DNA of 64,000 nt from Ectothiorhodospiraceae bacterium BW-2 (GCA_008375315.1 CP032507.1:1787001-1851000), one strand, 5' to 3'. Positions 24,809 through 33,501 are shown, counted from the first letter of the stretch. The notes: a model not told the origin generated them from the sequence alone. Made by a program: numbers and translations.

Positions 24809-25771
24809 CTATTGGGCTAAAATACCGCTGGCCCCAAACCAGAATTCGATATTTTTTAGCAGAAACTCATCATAACGCATGTAGTGGGAGCCGTCACAGG
24901 AGAAGTTGAGCCCGATCATGCCGTTAATTAGATTGAGTGAACCGGCTCGTAGATAGACATTCTCATCGGCAAAGCGCAGTTGGCGAAATAGGCTCAATAT
25001 CGGAGCGATTAGATCTGGTTCGACAATGGCTCGTTCATGGTAGGGATGGCAGCGGTAGGCGAGGCAGATATCGGGATCGGTCAAGTCATCGATGTTGAGA
25101 ATACGATAGACAAAGGGATCTTCGACCGTCCAGATGGTCGCCCGACTGCTGGAGAAGTGGAGTTTGCCGTGATAAATACCGTGGTAGATCATCAGCTCCT
25201 CTAGCAGCGGCAGCACATTATCGATCACCCTATCCATCGGGCTTTCGATCCGTTGCTGGGCGAAGAGACCGCGACGAATTGCTGGATCGCCCTTGACTTG
25301 ACGCCAAGTATCGGGCTCTTTGTAGAGGTGGCCGGTGTGGGGGAGCTCACGCAGATCGAAATCGGCGCCGAGAAATCCGATCCGATGACCCTCGGTATCA
25401 TTAATCGTCTGAATGGCCGTTAGCGAGGGGCGACGCGAGTTGCGGCTAATATAGGATTCGGACAGTGTAAAGGGTTCGCTATTGACACTCTGCATATAGG
25501 GGCGCGACATGCGGTTGCGGCCACGATGGTTCTCATCAATACCGGTAGGGGTAATATTGGCGGTTATCTGTACTCCGTGCTGATCCATAATATAGAGATG
25601 CTTGCAATATTTCAGTCGCGGCAGCGCTTGCTCTAGTCGCTGCTGTAGTGCGTCGGGATCGTCTAGCGAGGGGGCGCACTGTTTGGCGAGTTCGTTCATG
25701 GCGTTGCTAATCAGGCCGCGCAGCACCTGTCGCTGTAGCTGCACGCTCTCTTTAAGGCTTAAATTGGTCAC
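24809..25771 (-). CDS. Cytoplasmic PDC/Cache-type sensor protein without output domain
   Basis: A 320-residue protein on the minus strand; GTG start at 25771 with a strong GGGGGGAG just upstream. Residues about 15-50 are helical, residues about 55-150 look like a PDC/Cache ligand-binding fold (YIMDQHGVQITANI, the RGRNRMSRPYMQSV loop, then FTLSESYISRNSRRPSLTA and GFLGADFDLREL). The second half contains VDNVLPLLEELMIYHGIYHGKLHFSSSRATIWTVEDPF-type sequence I cannot assign. No transmembrane helix, signal peptide, kinase, GGDEF or methyl-accepting domain is present. It stands alone between the Rpn array and ybaB, transcribed away from ybaB. Possibly a soluble sensor that works through a partner. 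Confidence 0.7.
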   Translation of the reverse strand: MTNLSLKESVQLQRQVLRGLISNAMNELAKQCAPSLDDPDALQQRLEQALPRLKYCKHLYIMDQHGVQITANITPTGIDENHRGRNRMSRPYMQSVNSEPFTLSESYISRNSRRPSLTAIQTINDTEGHRIGFLGADFDLRELPHTGHLYKEPDTWRQVKGDPAIRRGLFAQQRIESPMDRVIDNVLPLLEELMIYHGIYHGKLHFSSSRATIWTVEDPFVYRILNIDDLTDPDICLAYRCHPYHERAIVEPDLIAPILSLFRQLRFADENVYLRAGSLNLINGMIGLNFSCDGSHYMRYDEFLLKNIEFWFGASGILAQ

Positions 25772-25914
25772 ACTGCTCCCCCCAAAAGGTTGTCTGAACG
25801 ACTATTGTAACGGGGTTGGTCGGTTAAAGTCTTCTGTAGTGGCTGGTTAAAACGGGCAAATGTTGTATGATTAACGGTAGTGAAAGCGATTTGACAACCA
25901 AAGAGGTGGCATTT

Positions 25915-26235
25915 ATGAAAGGTGGATTGGGAAATTTGATGAAACAGGCGCAGCAGATGCAGGAGAGTATGCAGCGGGCACAGGAGGAGATCGCTCGGAT
26001 GGAGGTGCAGGGCGAGTCGGGAGGGGGCATGGTGCGAGTGGTGATGAATGGCCGCTACGATGTGAAACGGGTCTCGATCGATGAGTCGCTTATGGATGAT
26101 CGGGAGATGTTAGAAGATCTAATCGCCGCCGCTGTCAACGATGCAGTGCGCCAGGTCGAGAGCACCACTCATGAGAAGATGGGGGGGTTGACTGCCGGGC
26201 TAAATCTCCCCCCCGGATTTAAGATGCCGTTTTAA
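25915..26235 (+). CDS. ybaB: YbaB/EbfC nucleoid-associated protein
   Basis: ATG 25915 is preceded by AGAGGTGG and gives the family's usual start [16 protein letters not shown]; the frame is open upstream to 25867 but without family similarity. The product has 106 residues: an N-terminal coiled helix ([19 protein letters not shown]), a central beta-sheet ([19 protein letters not shown]) and a C-terminal helix ending [12 protein letters not shown], all typical. The homodimer binds DNA non-specifically. It is 3 bp from recR, the conserved pairing; the dnaX gene that usually precedes it is not here. Confidence 0.95.
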   Translation: MKGGLGNLMKQAQQMQESMQRAQEEIARMEVQGESGGGMVRVVMNGRYDVKRVSIDESLMDDREMLEDLIAAAVNDAVRQVESTTHEKMGGLTAGLNLPPGFKMPF

Positions 26236-26238
26236 GCG

Positions 26239-26838
26239 GTGAGGAGTAGTTTCAGTCCGGCGCTAGATCGGCTCATTGAGGCGCTGCGTACCCTGCCGGG
26301 AATCGGGCCTAAATCGGCACAGCGAATGGCTTTTTATCTGGTAGGACGGGAACGGCAGGGGGCGATGGCATTGGCTGCTGCGCTCTCTCACGCCGTGGAG
26401 CATATCGGATACTGCAATCAGTGTCGTACATTTACCGAGGAGGGGCTCTGCCGCCTCTGTCGGGATCAGGGGCGTGACGGGGCGCAGCTCTGTATTGTCG
26501 AAAGCCCCACCGATATGGTTTCGATTGAGAGTAGCACCGACTATCGTGGCTACTACTTTGTACTGCATGGCCACCTGTCGCCGCTAGATGGCATCGGTCC
26601 GGAGCAGCTAGGGTTTGAACAGCTGCAGCAGCAGTTAAAGTCGCCAATACAAGAGGTGATTTTAGCCACCAATCCGACCATGGAGGGGGAGGCGACCGCC
26701 AGTTATATCGCCACCATGGCGCACGATGCCGCTATTATGGTGTCGCGGTTGGCACCGGGGATCCCGCTGGGGGGGGAGCTGGGTTATGTTGATGGTCTGA
26801 CGCTGAACCACGCCTTTAACCGGCGCCAAGCGTTGTAG
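26239..26838 (+). CDS. recR: RecR, recombination mediator
   Basis: A 199-residue protein from GTG 26239, only 3 bp after the ybaB stop and with no clear ribosome-binding site, so translation is probably coupled. It has an N-terminal helix-hairpin-helix (RTLPGIGPKSAQRMAFYLV), a C4 zinc finger at Cys59, Cys62, Cys71 and Cys74, a Toprim domain (about 82-175; CIVESPTDM and NPTMEGEATA) and the C-terminal Walker-like segment GELGYVDGLTLNHA. RecR with RecO/RecF loads RecA at gaps. It converges on eptA, 31 bp away. Confidence 0.96.
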   Translation: MRSSFSPALDRLIEALRTLPGIGPKSAQRMAFYLVGRERQGAMALAAALSHAVEHIGYCNQCRTFTEEGLCRLCRDQGRDGAQLCIVESPTDMVSIESSTDYRGYYFVLHGHLSPLDGIGPEQLGFEQLQQQLKSPIQEVILATNPTMEGEATASYIATMAHDAAIMVSRLAPGIPLGGELGYVDGLTLNHAFNRRQAL

Positions 26839-26856
26839 CGTTTAATCTGTCAATCA

Positions 26857-26871
26857 AGCGCCTATTGCGCT
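26857..26871 (+). other. Small stem-loop between convergent recR and eptA
   Basis: AGCGC (26857-26861), loop CTATT, GCGCT (26867-26871), followed by AAAAA on the plus strand. The right arm touches the eptA stop codon. The A-run is on the wrong side for recR, so it would at best act as a weak bidirectional element. Confidence 0.3.
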
Positions 26872-28477
26872 AAAAATGGTGCCATAAATCGAGTTTGGCG
26901 TCATAATCACGGCTATGCAGAAACAGTCCGCCAAGCAGGGTATGGGCGATTACATCATGGCTCAGATTAGCTGAGATATTGCGTGGCAGCGGTGGTAGCT
27001 GCCGCAGTTGCCGATAGCTGTCGGAAGCCCACAGCACCATTGGTACATGGGTTTGAGCCTCTGGTGCAATAGCGTATGGCAGACCGTGCAGATAGATGCC
27101 GTTTTCACCTAACGATTCACCATGATCTGAAGCGTAGAGCATAAAGGCCGGATAGGGCTGTTGTTGTAGCTGCTGAATCAGTTGGGTTAAAAACCTGTCG
27201 GTATAGACGATGGTGTTATCGTAGGCATTGGTTATCTCTTCTCGGCTACAGGTGTGGGGTGCCTGTGAGCGGCATACCGGACTGAACTGCTCTGCTGACT
27301 GAGGGTAGCGGCGATAGTAGGCCGGGCCATGGCTGCCGAGCATATGGAGGACAAACAGGGTATCGGTTTTAACTCGGACAATGCGCTGTGCTAACTGTGG
27401 CAGTAGCTGCTGATCTAGCTGTTGCGGTTCTAACTGAATCCTATTCGCTGCGTTAAGACGCTGGCAGATCCCTTTGCAGCCGGAGTTATTGTCGATCCAG
27501 TAGGTGTCGATAGCGGCGTTTTGAATCAGATCGAGCACATTGGAGCGCCGTTCCGCTTTTTCCGGACTATAGTCACTGGCCGGCAGCAGGGAGAACATAC
27601 AGGGGAGAGAGTAAGCCGTTGTTGTGCCGCAGGAGCGGGTTTGACTGAAGTTAACTACCCCCTCTGTCTGTGCCAGGCCGGGAGTGGTGGCTCGGGGGTA
27701 GCCGTTCAGACTCCAGTGATCGGCACGGCCGGTCTCACCGACCACCATTACGGCGATGAGCGGTGTAGCTGTATCGGGACGAATCGACACTGCCGGTTCC
27801 AGCGGGGTAAACGGCATCGCCGCCAACCACTGCTGATGATAGTAACGCACGACTGAACTGATCGCATAGATCGGCTGAATATAGACCCGTAGATCACGGT
27901 TTTCGCGACTAAACAGGGTGGTGGTTTTATAGTTAAGACCAACCAGTAGCAGCGTGGCTCCGAGGAGGATTAACAGAGTGAAAAGTCGCCGTAGCATTGC
28001 CCTGTGCCACGACTCTGATTTCACCTTTAACAGCAGCATTAGTGCCAGTGGCGGTAGAGCATAGAGTGACAGATAACTGAATAGATCTACAGAGAGCAGC
28101 TCCAGTGCCTCCGCGCGGTTACCTTCGGCGACATTAGCGATAATATTGCGCACCATTTCTACATCAAAAATAGTGCCGTAACGATCGCTAAAGTAGCTAA
28201 GCAGTGCCGAAACTAGGATAACGGCTGTCAGTAGTGGTTTTAACCAAAAGTGGCTTGCTAATAGTAACAGCGGCATGAGCATAAGGAGCAGCATCAGCCC
28301 CAGTAGGGTAAGCAGGTAGCCAAAGCCATTGAGGGTTGCAAGATCGATCCGCTGACTGAGGAGGTACCAGAAGTGGTGGTTATGCAGTAGCAGCATCACC
28401 AGTGTGACCAGTAGCAGTATTGAGGCGGGGTAGAGCTGAGGGCGTTGCAGCGAGGTAAATTGGCGAAGCATGGGCAT
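26870..28477 (-). CDS. eptA: EptA-type lipid A phosphoethanolamine transferase
   Basis: A 535-residue inner-membrane enzyme. Five N-terminal hydrophobic helices (about 15-33, 52-75, 78-96, 130-152, 163-182) are followed by a periplasmic alkaline-phosphatase/sulfatase-fold domain (about 225-535). Metal and catalytic residues are visible: Glu248 in VVGETGRADH, the nucleophile Thr287 in SCGTTTAYSLPCMFS (the position equivalent to MCR-1 Thr285 by spacing from Glu and Cys), and the Asp-His pair in YASDHGESLGENG. Cysteine pairs flank the active site as in EptA. It adds phosphoethanolamine to lipid A phosphate, lowering surface charge. No PmrA-type regulator is adjacent. The start ATG 28477 has a weak ribosome-binding site. 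Confidence 0.9.
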   Translation of the reverse strand: MPMLRQFTSLQRPQLYPASILLLVTLVMLLLHNHHFWYLLSQRIDLATLNGFGYLLTLLGLMLLLMLMPLLLLASHFWLKPLLTAVILVSALLSYFSDRYGTIFDVEMVRNIIANVAEGNRAEALELLSVDLFSYLSLYALPPLALMLLLKVKSESWHRAMLRRLFTLLILLGATLLLVGLNYKTTTLFSRENRDLRVYIQPIYAISSVVRYYHQQWLAAMPFTPLEPAVSIRPDTATPLIAVMVVGETGRADHWSLNGYPRATTPGLAQTEGVVNFSQTRSCGTTTAYSLPCMFSLLPASDYSPEKAERRSNVLDLIQNAAIDTYWIDNNSGCKGICQRLNAANRIQLEPQQLDQQLLPQLAQRIVRVKTDTLFVLHMLGSHGPAYYRRYPQSAEQFSPVCRSQAPHTCSREEITNAYDNTIVYTDRFLTQLIQQLQQQPYPAFMLYASDHGESLGENGIYLHGLPYAIAPEAQTHVPMVLWASDSYRQLRQLPPLPRNISANLSHDVIAHTLLGGLFLHSRDYDAKLDLWHHF

Positions 28478-28764
28478 TTTTCAAAAGGGTAAAGATTAAA
28501 ATTAGACGATACTCCCTCAACCTGAATTCAGGCTGAATTTGCCTCTCAGTAGCGGGAATAGAAGGCATAATATACATTTAAGCCGACTGTGTGGCCGGAG
28601 AGCCGGAGTCTGACTGGCCAATAAAGCGTGACATCTATCACAAAATATCATTAAACAGGCGAAATAGATGCAGTTTACGCCGCTATTTCAGTTTGACCCA
28701 TCTTTCGATTTGCTAGATCGAATAGTGCAAAAAATCAAATAGTTGAGACGAATTCAATGGGTAG
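28478..28764. other. Intergenic region between eptA and the IS element
   Basis: About 290 bp with no convincing gene. It holds a perfect 12-bp palindrome CCTGAATTCAGG (28521-28532), 44 bp upstream of the eptA start, a possible operator. On the minus strand, TATATTATG (around 28569-28577) could be a -10 box for eptA, but no good -35 was found. The rest looks like neutral AT-rich spacer. Confidence 0.45.
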
Positions 28765-30682
28765 TATGGCACTACATCTATGATTTTTCACGATGCAGAA
28801 TGCAGAACGCGTGTTGACTGAGCCGAATTTAGATCAGCGTCATCTTTGTCGGATGGACCGAATAGTCGAGTCCCAGCGCATCCAGAACTGGACGTTGATG
28901 GGGTTCGATGCGGGTGGTTTTGCGCAGATGAATGGTGCGATTATCTTCACGCTTGACGGTGACACTCACCCGCTGACGATTGGCAAACAGCTGTCGCAGG
29001 GATGTCCAGCTCGCATGAATGTCGTGTGCTTTGAGTTGATGTCGCAGCGTATGCACGAGATGGTAACCGAGCAGGGTGATGAAGAGGTGGCCCTCGAGGC
29101 GATCGGCTGTATGGTGATAGACGGGGCGCATCCCCAGTTCGCTTTTCAGGCTGCGAAAGACCGCTTCGAGGTCGGTGAGCAGGATATAGGTCTGCCACAG
29201 CTTGGCAGCATCCCAATCGAGTAAATCGGTGCGCAGACAGTAGACGCCGGGATGGCTGGCCGCTGAGTCGGCGGCATCGTTGAGAGACCAGGTGATGGCC
29301 GTGGCTTTGCCCTCTTGTTCGCTGACGCTAATGGTATAGCGGGCGGCTGCACGGGAATACTTCTGTTTGAGCCGACCAATCCGCTCATGGATTTTCTCGC
29401 TGCTTTTGGTGCAACGGGGTTTAGATAGTCCCTCATTAAGGGCGGTTAACCCCGCTTCAAAGCGTTGCGCAATGCTATCCAGAATCGCCTGCTCTTTCAG
29501 TTCTCGCGCTTCGGAGTGGCAGTAGAGTTTGACTTCCCCCCGCTCGCCATCCTCAACCCGCTGCGCGCGTACGCAATTGCCGGGGCTCTCTTTGATCAGC
29601 GTGGCCTGGGTCTCATCAAACTCTCGATGGGGTTGACGGCTCACGACAATATAGTGGTAACCGGCACCTTTCAGCCACTGTAGATTCTTCTCACTGGCAA
29701 TGCCGGCATCCATAATAACAGTACTGTGTGGCGAGGCTTCCAGCTCAGTGAGCAGACCCTCCAGGGTGGAGGGTTCGCTGACATTACCGGCAAAGTGGCG
29801 TGAACAGCGCGGAAAGCCACTGCTATCGAGTACCAGACCGAGGGTAACGAGCGGGCAGTCACTGCGCCGCTCCTTGGAGCGCCCACGCTGTGCCAGTTCG
29901 GAGTCGGGCGCTCCTTCAAAGAAGGTATTGGTCAAGTCATAGAGGGCGATAGTCTCCTTCAGATCGAAAAGCGTCTGCTCCCGCTGCCAGAGATGGGCCT
30001 CCAGTGCCGCTTTGTGTTTCCAGAGCAGGTCGCTGGCTTGATAGAGGCGATCATGCCCCATGGCGTCAAAGTCATAACCGATGAGCTCGCCCAGTCCACT
30101 CTGCTGCTGGAGCCAGTGATAGGTGGCCCACTCGCTGGCAGGAGAAGCCATGCGCCCAACGATATTGCCAATGGCTGCGGCCAGTTCATGACGGTTAAAG
30201 CCAAGCTCTTGCAGTTTATCAATCAGTTTCAGCTGTTGCAGCGCATGCAGAGCCAACTGTTCAATGCCAACCTGACGAGGCCGGCTTAGCTCCAGAGAGT
30301 CCATATCGACCGATTGCCAGGTGTGCGGCGGTAACGGTTCGCCGTAACCGGTTTGCTGTAGTTTGTTGCTCAACTGCTGGGCGGTCTGCTCCAGGGCGGT
30401 TGGCAGTGCCAGGGTGAGAAAATCGCCCTGTGCGTTCAACAGTTGCTCAATGCGGGCGGTCAGAAGCGGCCATTGCGCCGACTCTACACTAAAGTGGCGA
30501 CCCAAATTGAGCAGGGTCTGTTGCTTGACCTTGCCGGCCACACGGGTGGATTCCACCAGTCGATAGGTGAAGTAGGGCTCACCGGAGCCGTGGCTTTTAA
30601 TCGTAGTGCGACGAATATACATACTGACAGTGTAGCTGCAAAATGGGGGATTGCAAGCCTATCCGTCACATTATGGCACTAC
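28765..30682 (-). mobile_element. IS1634-type insertion sequence (ends approximate)
   Basis: A single transposase gene on the minus strand is bracketed by the 11-bp direct repeat TATGGCACTAC (28765-28775 and 30672-30682). The repeat may be a target duplication, giving an element of about 1.9 kb, the usual size for the family, or it may be part of the ends. Terminal inverted repeats could not be defined: only GTAGT/ACTAC-like pentamers are shared. The element lies between eptA and fccAB. Confidence 0.7.
28829..30622 (-). CDS. IS1634-family (IS4 superfamily) DDE transposase
   Basis: A 597-residue intact transposase. Features are the family N-terminus (YFTYRLVESTRVAGKVKQQT), a first catalytic Asp in IALYDLTNTFFEG, a second Asp in TVIMDAGIASEKNLQWL, and the catalytic Glu within the YREK-like region LTDLEAVFRSLKSELGMRPV, followed by HHTADRLEGHLFITLLGYHLV. 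No frameshift or internal stop is present, so it may be active. It is oriented opposite to fccAB; about 230 bp separate the two starts. Codon use is more GC-rich than that of its immediate left flank. Confidence 0.93.
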   Translation of the reverse strand: MYIRRTTIKSHGSGEPYFTYRLVESTRVAGKVKQQTLLNLGRHFSVESAQWPLLTARIEQLLNAQGDFLTLALPTALEQTAQQLSNKLQQTGYGEPLPPHTWQSVDMDSLELSRPRQVGIEQLALHALQQLKLIDKLQELGFNRHELAAAIGNIVGRMASPASEWATYHWLQQQSGLGELIGYDFDAMGHDRLYQASDLLWKHKAALEAHLWQREQTLFDLKETIALYDLTNTFFEGAPDSELAQRGRSKERRSDCPLVTLGLVLDSSGFPRCSRHFAGNVSEPSTLEGLLTELEASPHSTVIMDAGIASEKNLQWLKGAGYHYIVVSRQPHREFDETQATLIKESPGNCVRAQRVEDGERGEVKLYCHSEARELKEQAILDSIAQRFEAGLTALNEGLSKPRCTKSSEKIHERIGRLKQKYSRAAARYTISVSEQEGKATAITWSLNDAADSAASHPGVYCLRTDLLDWDAAKLWQTYILLTDLEAVFRSLKSELGMRPVYHHTADRLEGHLFITLLGYHLVHTLRHQLKAHDIHASWTSLRQLFANRQRVSVTVKREDNRTIHLRKTTRIEPHQRPVLDALGLDYSVHPTKMTLI

Positions 30683-30778
30683 GATTTATTTTCAAAACTC
30701 AAGTAATTGATTTAATTAAAATCGCATATCGGGTTCCCGATATATTTTGGGGATTTTGGTCGGATTTGACGAAAGATG

Positions 30779-30798
30779 GGTTGAGTTCAGCTTCAACC
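30779..30798 (+). promoter_or_regulatory. Inverted repeat upstream of fccA
   Basis: GGTTGA (30779-30784) and TCAACC (30793-30798) flank an 8-nt centre, 52 bp before the fccA start. A TTGACG hexamer lies just upstream (30766-30771) but no -10 at normal spacing. It could be an operator or a leader hairpin. Confidence 0.35.
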
Positions 30799-30849
30799 TC
30801 TATTGTGGTCGGCGTTAATTTACATTAATCAATCGACAGAGGTGATTTT

Positions 30850-31722
30850 ATGAACAACAGAGAAAGATTAAGGTGGATGCTGCACCTGTCTCTATTAACG
30901 ACGAGTGTCACATTAAGCGGATGTCAGAGTTCTGCTTCGGATTCGGGTTTGGTGTCAAATGAGTCCGATAGCGGTTCCGCCATAGTGGCTGAAACCAATG
31001 CTGCTATATTAGCTGGATCTGATGACAGAGCTGAGCAGTTGACACAGCCGCAGCAGCAAAATGAGTCTGATACTGGCGATGACACTTATGTTACTGGTTT
31101 GGCTGAATCAGATAACAGCGATAAGGCGATAGAGGCGGCACTATCGGAGTCGGATGAGTCTGGCGGGACAAATAGTGAATCGATTGAAAGCGATAATAGT
31201 GGTGTAACGGACAATAACATGACTTCCGGAGCAGTAACTTCAGTCTATCCACTGTCTGATACAGGTGACGATAATGACGACACAGAACAGCATGAAACTG
31301 ACTCTGCGACTTCGGCTATCGGACAGGAAGAGGGTAGCGACGATAGTCGGGTTGAAACCGCTTCAGATAGTTCTGTAGTCAATAGCGACACGATAACCGC
31401 AACATCAATCACAACAGCAGATAGTGGTACGATGGTTGATGATGGCTCCAGACTACTAGCCGCGCAATGTTTTCAGTGCCATGGCTCGAAGGGGCGATCG
31501 AAAACGGATATCGACTCGCTAGCCGGAGAGAGCAGTGCTGAACTCTATGAGGAGAGTCTCGAATACCAAATGAGCAGCGCTAACTCAATGATGGCGCATC
31601 AGGCAAAGGGGTATAGCTCCGATGAGTTGAGTAAAATAGCTAACTATATCGCGATGAGCGGTGTCGCTGCCGACTATGCAGAGAGCGATAGTGATCATGA
31701 AGAGGAGCACGACGATGATTAA
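30850..31722 (+). CDS. fccA: FccA-like monohaem cytochrome c subunit, lipoprotein with long acidic stalk
   Basis: A 290-residue protein from ATG 30850 (AGAGGTG upstream). Lipobox TLSGC puts an acylated Cys at 25. Residues about 26-195 are low complexity, rich in Ser, Asp, Glu, Thr and Asn, without predicted structure. The C-terminal domain (about 198-280) is a class I cytochrome c with a single haem site Cys207-x-x-Cys210-His211 (QCFQCHGSKG), a likely distal Met in SSANSMMAHQAKGYS and the closing helix SDELSKIANYIAMSGV. The tail is Asp/Glu/His-rich. Paired with FccB it would accept electrons from sulfide oxidation. Known FccA proteins are soluble and short (about 10 kDa monohaem or 21 kDa dihaem), so the membrane anchor and stalk are unusual. 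The 3' end overlaps fccB by 8 nt. Confidence 0.8.
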   Translation: MNNRERLRWMLHLSLLTTSVTLSGCQSSASDSGLVSNESDSGSAIVAETNAAILAGSDDRAEQLTQPQQQNESDTGDDTYVTGLAESDNSDKAIEAALSESDESGGTNSESIESDNSGVTDNNMTSGAVTSVYPLSDTGDDNDDTEQHETDSATSAIGQEEGSDDSRVETASDSSVVNSDTITATSITTADSGTMVDDGSRLLAAQCFQCHGSKGRSKTDIDSLAGESSAELYEESLEYQMSSANSMMAHQAKGYSSDELSKIANYIAMSGVAADYAESDSDHEEEHDDD

Positions 31723-32953
31723 TCAGAGCAGAAGAGATTTTATTAAACAGACGGTCGCGGTCTCCGCTCTCTCTATGGCACCGGTTGTAGCGAGTCGGGC
31801 GGCCAATTTTCATGTCGTCGTTGTAGGTGGCGGTTTTGGTGGCGCGACAGCGGCGAAATATCTGCGCCTCTGGTCGGGGGGGCAGGTCGATGTCACTCTG
31901 ATTGAGTCGGCTGCAGCACATGTTAGCTGTATTTTAAGTAACTTGGTGTTAAATGGTCGGGAGAGTCTCTCTCGTCTTAGCTTCGGTTATCAGGCGCTCT
32001 CTGCGGCAGGCGTTCAGGTGATTCACGATCGTGTGGCGACGATTGATGCCAATAACCAGCGGCTACAGCTCGATTCCGGTGGTACTGTGGCCTATGATCG
32101 GCTGATTCTCTCTCCCGGGATTGGCTTTATCGCGCCTGAGGGCACCGATTTTAACCGCATGCCGCACGCCTGGGTAGCCGGGGAGCAGACCACGCTATTG
32201 GCGCAGCAGCTACAGCAGCTACCCGATAGGGCGCATGTGATTATGACGGTTCCTAAAGCCCCCTATCGCTGCCCGCCCGGCCCCTACGAGCGAGCCTGCC
32301 TGCTGGCCGACATGTTAGAGCCGCGTGGTGGTACGCTAACTGTACTGGATGCGAATAGCTCCATTATTGTTGAACCTGAAACATTCGGGGAGCGGTTTAA
32401 TAACCGTTACGCTGCGGTCATCGATTATCATAGTGGTGTTACGGTTGAGAGTGCTGATCCCGATACACAAGCGCTACAGACCTCCGCCGGCCTGTTTAGT
32501 GGCGATTTGGTCAATTTAATTCCCAATCAGCAGGCGGCAGCCCTGATTACGGCCAATCAATTGGCCGATATTGACGGGCGATGGGCCGGTGTTAATCCGC
32601 TCTCTTACGAGTCAACTGTGGCGGCAAATATCCATATTATCGGCGACTCACAGGCAACCGGTCAGCCCAAATCGGGACATATGGCCAATGCTGAAGCTAA
32701 AGTGTGCGCGGATGCTGTGCTCAGACTGCTGTCGAATCTGTCGCCTTATGCTGAACCGGTGACTAATTCAGCCTGTTTTAGTCCGGTAGGGGATGACAAA
32801 GCCAGTTGGCTCAGTGCTAACTATCGCTATAACCGTACCACAGGCAAAATGGCGCTCATTCAGGAGAGTTTCGGCGCGGGTAGTCCCACAACTGAAGCCT
32901 ATCGAACGATGTATGACTGGGCTAATAATCTGTTTGACGATACTTTTGGTTAA
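31715..32953 (+). CDS. fccB: FccB, flavoprotein subunit of flavocytochrome c sulfide dehydrogenase
   Basis: ATG 31715 was chosen because AGAGGAG precedes it and the product then starts with a twin-arginine signal (SRRDFIKQTVAVSALSMAP, cleavage after SRA). The 412-residue protein has an N-terminal FAD-binding GGGFGG motif (VVVVGGGFGGATAAKYLRLW), Cys72 in HVSCILSNLV at the place where FAD is covalently bound in Allochromatium FccB, and the redox-active pair represented by YRCPPGPYERA and the C-terminal AEAKVCADAV. It oxidises sulfide to sulfur/polysulfide in the periplasm and passes electrons to FccA. Tat export implies folding with flavin in the cytoplasm. Confidence 0.9.
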   Translation: MINQSRRDFIKQTVAVSALSMAPVVASRAANFHVVVVGGGFGGATAAKYLRLWSGGQVDVTLIESAAAHVSCILSNLVLNGRESLSRLSFGYQALSAAGVQVIHDRVATIDANNQRLQLDSGGTVAYDRLILSPGIGFIAPEGTDFNRMPHAWVAGEQTTLLAQQLQQLPDRAHVIMTVPKAPYRCPPGPYERACLLADMLEPRGGTLTVLDANSSIIVEPETFGERFNNRYAAVIDYHSGVTVESADPDTQALQTSAGLFSGDLVNLIPNQQAAALITANQLADIDGRWAGVNPLSYESTVAANIHIIGDSQATGQPKSGHMANAEAKVCADAVLRLLSNLSPYAEPVTNSACFSPVGDDKASWLSANYRYNRTTGKMALIQESFGAGSPTTEAYRTMYDWANNLFDDTFG

Positions 32954-32989
32954 ACATTCGTCTGTTTGGTATGTCAGATCATCGCTGTG

Positions 32990-33014
32990 GCTTGCTCTTC
33001 ACTGTAGGGCAAGC
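32990..33014 (+). terminator. Possible terminator hairpin after fccB
   Basis: GCTTGC (32990-32995) and GCAAGC (33009-33014) with a 13-nt loop lie 36 bp after the fccB stop and between convergent genes. There is no T-run, so assignment as a terminator is tentative. Confidence 0.3.
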
Positions 33015-33061
33015 TGTCAGCAATTAGCTAGTGAAATGATGAATAAGGTTTTGCTACCACG

Positions 33062-33388
33062 CTACGCAGCTCGGGTCAGCTGCTGATTGACTGTGTGCCA
33101 AAAGCGGATGACTTGTTCGGGCTTTTGGTCAAAAAAATCTTCAAAGAAACCGATTTCGTGTAGTGGTGCAGGGTAGGCGTAACGCTCGCCATCCGCACCA
33201 TATTCGGTTAACCATTCAACAGGTTCTGTTGCTTCAACAATATCAAACAGCTCTGCCGGATAGAGGTAAGGGCTACCTTTGTCGTTTAACAGACGGTAGT
33301 CATCGGCTTCAATACCAATGACAAAATAGCTATATCCGGCTGATAGTTCTGGATAGTGGCGGCTAGCGGCCTTTAATTTCACAATCAC
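33062..33388 (-). CDS. Hypothetical small acidic protein, immunity-protein-like
   Basis: A 108-residue soluble protein from GTG 33388 (GAGGA about 9 nt upstream). The sequence has the look of a compact globular domain: N-terminal strand-rich part (YSYFVIGIEADDYRLLND, SPYLYPAELFDIVEA), then W-x-TEYG and a helical Phe/Glu-rich end (EIGFFEDFFDQKPEQVI). This pattern resembles small immunity proteins found near secreted toxins, but no toxin gene lies in the window and I cannot name the family. No signal peptide or membrane segment. It converges on fccB. Confidence 0.6.
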   Translation of the reverse strand: MIVKLKAASRHYPELSAGYSYFVIGIEADDYRLLNDKGSPYLYPAELFDIVEATEPVEWLTEYGADGERYAYPAPLHEIGFFEDFFDQKPEQVIRFWHTVNQQLTRAA

Positions 33389-33501
33389 TATGCTATCCTC
33401 TTTAGTTTGGTTTCGACTATAATTAGCTCCCGGGTTAGCTCGGTGATGGCTCTACTTCCCTCAATTTAGTTAGTTTATTACCAGCGCAACTCTTCATTCT
33501 C

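Noticed and set aside
28793-29224. Plus-strand frame opposite the transposase end
   Set aside because: It is fully within the transposase gene and has no family features.
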